Source: Actinomycetota bacterium
GTDB lineage: Bacteria; Actinomycetota; Actinomycetes; Nanopelagicales; Nanopelagicaceae
Direction: 5' to 3'
DNA: 48,172 nt
Assembly: GCA_010031635.1 (NCBI GenBank)
Contig: RGZI01000005.1
Coordinates: 1-48,172, forward strand
Position 1 is the first letter of the stretch. Each line of letters opens with the position of its first letter. The notes beneath the pieces are model-generated. The model was not told the origin of the DNA. It saw only the letters and a program-made list of their open reading frames with translations, and did not search any database. The position numbers and the translations under genes are program-made. This document shows positions 44,684-48,172 of this stretch, piece after piece.

Positions 44684-46804
44684 TTAGATCTTCTCAACGG
44701 GGGCATACCGCAGCAATAAGCGGCGATCCCCATATGTGCCGAAATTTATGGTGGCTTCGGCCTTGTCTTCTGCGCCAGTTAGCGCAATTACAGTGCCCAT
44801 CCCAAATGTTTGATGGAGCACTCGATCACCAATAGCTAAATTTAAATTTTCAATTGAGCCATTAAGACCATTAGAAGAAGTTCGTTTTCCAGTTGCGGCA
44901 ACTTTTGGATTTACTTTTGATTTAAGTCGAATCTCAGGAGCTTTCCATTGAATTATCTCTTCAGGTATTTCACTTAAGAATCTTGAAGGAGAGTTGTAAG
45001 TTGGCGATCCAAATGCAAATCGGGTGCTTGCTCTAGATAGAAAAAGATTTTTTCGGGCTCGTGTTAATCCAACATACGCAAGTCTGCGTTCCTCTTCGAT
45101 CTCACTTGGTTCACCTAGGGACCTGGAATGAGGGAAAACATTTTCTTCCATTCCAGTTAAGAAAACAGTTGGGAACTCTAATCCTTTAGCAGTGTGCAAA
45201 GTCATCAAGGTAACAACTCCACCATGGTCTTCACCATCAGGAATTTGATCTGAATCTGAAACAAGTGAAACTCGTTCTAAAAATCCAACAATAGAAACTT
45301 CTTCGCCTTCTAATCGTTCATCTTCTTCATACTCCTGGGCAACTGCAACCAACTCTTGTAAATTCTCTAAACGCGCTTCATCTTGCGGATCTTCACTATC
45401 TGATAACTCTTCTCCAAGTTTGCTTTGTTCCAGCACCGCCTCGGCGATAACTGAAGGGCGCACATTTGCTGCAACTAATTCCCGTAATGAAATCATTAAA
45501 TTTGCAAAACCTTCAATTGCGGCTGTTGCCCTAGCGGTCGCACCAGGCGCATCTTTTGCATTTAACAGTGCATCCCAAAGTGGAATTCCCATCTGCTCCA
45601 AGCCATCGATTGCTTTATCGCCAATTCCTCTTTTTGGAGTATTAATTATTCGCCGTAAAGAGATCTCGTCATATGGATTAGCCAGCACTCTTAAATAAGC
45701 AAGAAAATCTCGAACTTCTTTACGCTCATAGAAACGAACTCCCCCAACAACTTTGTATGGCAATGTGTTGCGCATGAAGACTTCTTCAAATGCACGGGAT
45801 TGGGAATTGGTTCGATAAAAGATTGCGGTATCACCGGGCTGAGAAACATTTTCACTTTGTAAGCGGAAAATTTCATTCATGACATACTCTGCTTCATCAC
45901 GTTCATCCTCAGCAACATAGCCAGTTATTAAAGCCCCGTCACCAGAATCCGACCAAAGATTTTTAGCTTTACGGCTGGCATTATTTGTAATGACCGCATT
46001 TGCAGCGCTCAAGATATTTTGAGTTGATCGACCTACAACACAAAGTTCAGCCGGTTGGATGCCGTCAGCAGCAGTCCCGACCAATTCGCGAACCAAAATG
46101 TATTGGGCATGGTTTGTATCTTGATACTCATCTACCAATACATGTCTAAAGCGGGAACGATATCTGGCTTTAGCTTCCGGAAATCTTTGGAGAACTTCAA
46201 CTGTCTTTAAAATAAGATCATCGAAATCAAAAGCATTGGCATCTCGCAGACGCTTTTGATAAAGACCGTAACACTCTGCGACTACTTCTTCGATATGGGT
46301 TTTTGCTTGGTTTGTATAATCTGCTGGCCCGATTAATTCATTTTTAGCATTACTGATCATTGCTGCAATTTGACGTGGTGGATAGCGTTTAGGATCTAAA
46401 TTTAAATCTCTTCCGATTAATGTGACAAGTCGCACGCTATCTGCTTGATCATAAATTGAAAATGATGGCGAGAATCCAGCAATTGAAGCTTCTTGACGCA
46501 AAATTCGCACACAAGCAGAGTGAAAAGTTGTCACCCACATTGATTTAGCTCTTGGCCCCACCAATGCCGCTACTCGTTCACGCATTTCTCCTGCGGCCTT
46601 ATTCGTAAAAGTAATTGCCATAACTTCATATGGAGCAACTCCACATTCGGCTAGCAAGTAGGCGATTCGATTTGTCAGTACTCGAGTTTTTCCAGAGCCG
46701 GCGCCGGCCACAATCAACAATGGAGAACCGGAATGAACCACTGCATCACGCTGGGAGGGGTTTAATCCATCAAGGAATGGGTTATTTCCGGTCTGATCAC
46801 TCAT
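44684..46804 (-). CDS. pcrA: PcrA/UvrD-type DNA helicase lacking motif III
   Basis: A 706-aa SF1A helicase. Present are the Q-motif region (LDGLNPSQRDAV), Walker A GAGSGKT (34-40), TFTNKAAGEM, Walker B VDEYQDT (224-230), motif V/VI (VTLMTLHTAKGLEFP, RRLAYVGLTRARKNL) and the C-terminal Tudor-like region (GDRVLHQTFGMG). Residues 254-264 read LCVVGRSTQNI: the usual ~36 residues between CVVG and RSTQN, containing helicase motif III (DQSIYxFRGA), are absent in frame. The junction is at nt 46030/46031. That should impair coupling of ATP hydrolysis to unwinding. The gene is the positional counterpart of mycobacterial uvrD1. ATG 46804 lies 8 nt from TAGGCT. Confidence 0.88.
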   Translation of the reverse strand: MSDQTGNNPFLDGLNPSQRDAVVHSGSPLLIVAGAGSGKTRVLTNRIAYLLAECGVAPYEVMAITFTNKAAGEMRERVAALVGPRAKSMWVTTFHSACVRILRQEASIAGFSPSFSIYDQADSVRLVTLIGRDLNLDPKRYPPRQIAAMISNAKNELIGPADYTNQAKTHIEEVVAECYGLYQKRLRDANAFDFDDLILKTVEVLQRFPEAKARYRSRFRHVLVDEYQDTNHAQYILVRELVGTAADGIQPAELCVVGRSTQNILSAANAVITNNASRKAKNLWSDSGDGALITGYVAEDERDEAEYVMNEIFRLQSENVSQPGDTAIFYRTNSQSRAFEEVFMRNTLPYKVVGGVRFYERKEVRDFLAYLRVLANPYDEISLRRIINTPKRGIGDKAIDGLEQMGIPLWDALLNAKDAPGATARATAAIEGFANLMISLRELVAANVRPSVIAEAVLEQSKLGEELSDSEDPQDEARLENLQELVAVAQEYEEDERLEGEEVSIVGFLERVSLVSDSDQIPDGEDHGGVVTLMTLHTAKGLEFPTVFLTGMEENVFPHSRSLGEPSEIEEERRLAYVGLTRARKNLFLSRASTRFAFGSPTYNSPSRFLSEIPEEIIQWKAPEIRLKSKVNPKVAATGKRTSSNGLNGSIENLNLAIGDRVLHQTFGMGTVIALTGAEDKAEATINFGTYGDRRLLLRYAPVEKI

Positions 46805-46812
46805 AATGTACG

Positions 46813-46818
46813 AGCCTA
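46813..46818 (-). promoter_or_regulatory. -10 hexamer TAGGCT for pcrA
   Basis: TAGGCT is 8 nt before ATG 46804, near-leaderless. Confidence 0.5.
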
Positions 46819-46844
46819 GCCATAAGAGCCGTCAAGGAGAGTTC

Positions 46845-47570
46845 ATGCCACCGATCGAAGACAGTGAAATCAAACGCGTTTTAGTCATCAGTGCTCATCC
46901 CGATGATTCAGATTTTGGAGCTTCAGGAACAATTGCGCAGTGGATTAAAAAGGGTATTGAAGTGGCATATGTTTTTTGCACTAATGGCGATCAAGGCGGC
47001 GAAGCATCAGGTTTCACTAAGGAAGAGATGCCCGCGATTCGCCAACGTGAACAAATTGCAGCAGGTGCGGTAATCGGCGTAACTGATATTACATTTTTAA
47101 ATTATGTTGATGGACATCTTGAAGCAACACTTGGTTTACGAAAAGACATTGTTCGCCAGATTCGTAAATCTCAACCAGATCGAATGGTTTGTCAAAGTCC
47201 AGAAAGAAATTGGGATCGCATTGGTGCCAGCCATCCAGATCATTTAGCTGCAGGTGAAGCATCAATTCAAGCGGTCTACCCAGATGCTCGTAATCCTTTT
47301 GCATTCACCGATTTGTTGGACAATGAAGGCTTACAACCTTGGCGGGTTAAAGAAGTTTGGGTGACAGCTTTCGCTAATCCAGATCATTATGTTGACATCA
47401 CTGACACTTTTGACTTGAAAATGAAAACATTGCACGCTCATGCATCGCAAACGTCACATAACCCGGAGTTGGAAAATTTAGTTAAAGAGTGGGGAACGCG
47501 AACTGCCGAGGCAGCTGGTTTTGCTGAAGGCCGAATTGCTGAAGCATTCCGAATCGTTAATACAAATTAA
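46845..47570 (+). CDS. PIG-L/LmbE-family deacetylase
   Basis: A 241-aa Zn-dependent de-N-acetylase. The metal motif AHPDD is at 17-21 and the second motif SHPDH is at about residues 124-128. Relatives act in mycothiol synthesis (MshB) and conjugate cleavage (Mca) or on other N-acetyl sugars; sequence alone does not assign which. ATG 46845 is set by AAGGAG 6-7 nt upstream, discarding a 13-residue extension to the ATG at 46806. It is divergent from pcrA. Confidence 0.85.
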   Translation: MPPIEDSEIKRVLVISAHPDDSDFGASGTIAQWIKKGIEVAYVFCTNGDQGGEASGFTKEEMPAIRQREQIAAGAVIGVTDITFLNYVDGHLEATLGLRKDIVRQIRKSQPDRMVCQSPERNWDRIGASHPDHLAAGEASIQAVYPDARNPFAFTDLLDNEGLQPWRVKEVWVTAFANPDHYVDITDTFDLKMKTLHAHASQTSHNPELENLVKEWGTRTAEAAGFAEGRIAEAFRIVNTN

Positions 47571-47591
47571 TTTAATTGTTTAATTAATTTG
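47563..47591. repeat. AT-only inverted repeat between convergent genes
   Basis: CAAATTAATT (47563-47572) and AATTAATTTG (47582-47591) are perfect 10-nt arms around a 9-nt spacer. The stop codons of the deacetylase gene and the Gly-rich gene lie within the arms. Being AT-only it is at most a weak bidirectional terminator. Confidence 0.5.
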
Positions 47592-48172
47592 CTGCAGGTG
47601 CAGCTGGTGCTCCTCCCCCTTGTCCGCCGCGTTGTCCGCCGCCACCTGGGCCGCCTTGTCCACCACCGAATCCGCCGCCACCTGGAAATTGCGCACGACA
47701 TTTTTCAAATGCAGCGGAGATAGTTGGATCAGTCAGATCTGGTCGAGCACCAGGTGCAAATTCAATTCCTGCGTCAGTCAAACATTTACGGAGCTCACCG
47801 TTTCCGCCACCTGGGCCACCTGGGCCACCTGGCCCACCTTGCCCACCCTGACCGCCAGGTGCAGCACCATCAACTGCAGGAGCGCCATTTTGTGTTGTCG
47901 GACTCTTGCCGTTTTTATTTTTAGTTGTGGCTTTTTGTTTTCCACTTTTATTACTGGTAATTGGAGTTTGGTTTGCTTGAGTGCTGGTAATTGTTCCTTG
48001 TGGGGAAAGTACGCCGTTACCAGCGCCACTACGACCTTGGCCACCACCGAATCCACCGCCCATTCCACCGCCTTGAGTTAGTGCAATTGGAGTTATTGAT
48101 CCATCAGCTGCGGTTTCACCTGTTGCAGTTAATCGATCGCCAACTTTAAGTGCTGCTATATCTTGGCGAGAA
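47584..48172 (-). CDS. Gly-rich exported protein, 5' part outside window
   Basis: An open frame from the right edge to TAA 47584-47586 (196 visible codons). The N-terminal visible part, LKVGDRLTATGETAADGSIT, looks like the end of a small OB/DUF5666-type domain (typical pattern VGDxVxVxGTxxxDGxVTA), followed by a Gly-rich block, a Lys/Thr/Asn-rich linker, a collagen-like GGQGGPGGPGG run, a short globular patch (ELRKCLTDAGIEF...FEKCRAQFP) with two Cys, and a final Gly tail. Composition suggests a secreted or surface protein; no signal peptide can be seen because the start is missing. An internal ATG at 48063 is not the true start, since the frame stays open and conserved-looking upstream. Confidence 0.7.
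   Translation of the reverse strand, partial: SRQDIAALKVGDRLTATGETAADGSITPIALTQGGGMGGGFGGGQGRSGAGNGVLSPQGTITSTQANQTPITSNKSGKQKATTKNKNGKSPTTQNGAPAVDGAAPGGQGGQGGPGGPGGPGGGNGELRKCLTDAGIEFAPGARPDLTDPTISAAFEKCRAQFPGGGGFGGGQGGPGGGGQRGGQGGGAPAAPAAN

Noticed and set aside
47630-47860. Repeated CCACCTGGGCCACC-like units as a CRISPR or regulatory repeat
   Set aside because: Units are codon-length Gly/Pro coding repeats without unique spacers.
48061-48063. ATG at 48063 as the start of the Gly-rich protein
   Set aside because: The reading frame continues upstream to the window edge with a domain-like sequence and no ribosome site precedes this ATG.
47620-48081. Plus-strand open frame of 153 codons opposite the Gly-rich gene
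   Set aside because: Shadow of GGX repeats (reads as Thr-Trp-Ala repeats); the minus frame stays open to the window edge and carries plausible domains.

Overview
The window looks like a chromosomal stretch of a streamlined, low-GC actinobacterium. The gene families and gene orders are actinobacterial: AccE, DUF3117, DUF3017, the PerM-like DUF6350 protein, actinobacterial DapD, purE-purK-birA-accD-accE-maf-accA, and pcrA...sucC-sucD-perM-purN-purH-folD-DUF3017-mdh. The DNA is visibly AT-rich, genes are packed tightly, and many start codons lie 6-7 nt after a TANNNT box with no Shine-Dalgarno (leaderless transcripts). This fits the freshwater acI group (Nanopelagicales, Planktophila/Nanopelagicus-like). 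That placement is an inference from gene content, not from a marker-gene search.

Layout. (1) 1-4557: RecB-family nuclease (cut by the window edge), a damaged marC, a PHP phosphoesterase and an EamA exporter on the minus strand; divergently, an MgtE_N/CBS protein and a DUF1003 protein. (2) 4559-9386, minus: pepA, O-methyltransferase, htrA, tatB, mrp. (3) 9453-14085: nhaA (plus), DUF3117, a lone sigma region-4 protein, SRPBCC, MFS and LOG (minus), dapD (plus). (4) 14082-21256: a cell-envelope cluster with a SpoIID/cell-wall-binding protein, a two-part polysaccharide ABC exporter, a GT2 glycosyltransferase, an LCP ligase and UDP-glucose dehydrogenase. (5) 21212-29262: purE, purK and birA (minus) facing pccB-accE-maf-pccA (plus), then the methylmalonyl-CoA mutase large subunit (minus). 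(6) 29332-35559: D,D-carboxypeptidase, trpS, a CNNM/CBS protein, an orphan MsmK-type ABC ATPase with a structured leader and a strong terminator, and a 543-aa secreted protein of unknown function. (7) 35566-46804, minus: icd, mdh, DUF3017, folD, purH, purN, DUF6350, sucD, sucC, mutase B12 subunit, pcrA. (8) 46845-48172: PIG-L deacetylase and a Gly-rich secreted protein that runs off the window.

The genes interlock. BirA biotinylates PccA, PccABE makes methylmalonyl-CoA, the split B12 mutase makes succinyl-CoA, and SucCD, Mdh and Icd carry it through the TCA cycle. FolD makes the formyl-folate that PurN and PurH consume; PurE and PurK act in the same purine pathway. UDP-glucuronate, GT2, the ABC exporter and LCP plausibly build and anchor a wall polysaccharide.

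The most striking observations are: internal deletions in three conserved genes (marC, nhaA, pcrA), with pcrA losing helicase motif III; -10-only leaderless promoters, several in divergent pairs, one pair (birA/pccB) with almost fully superposed -10 hexamers; a structured 5' leader on the MsmK-type gene; and a 14-bp perfect palindrome at the predicted transcription start of mdh. I see no rRNA, tRNA, CRISPR, insertion sequence, phage gene or riboswitch, and no gene-free stretch longer than about 135 bp.
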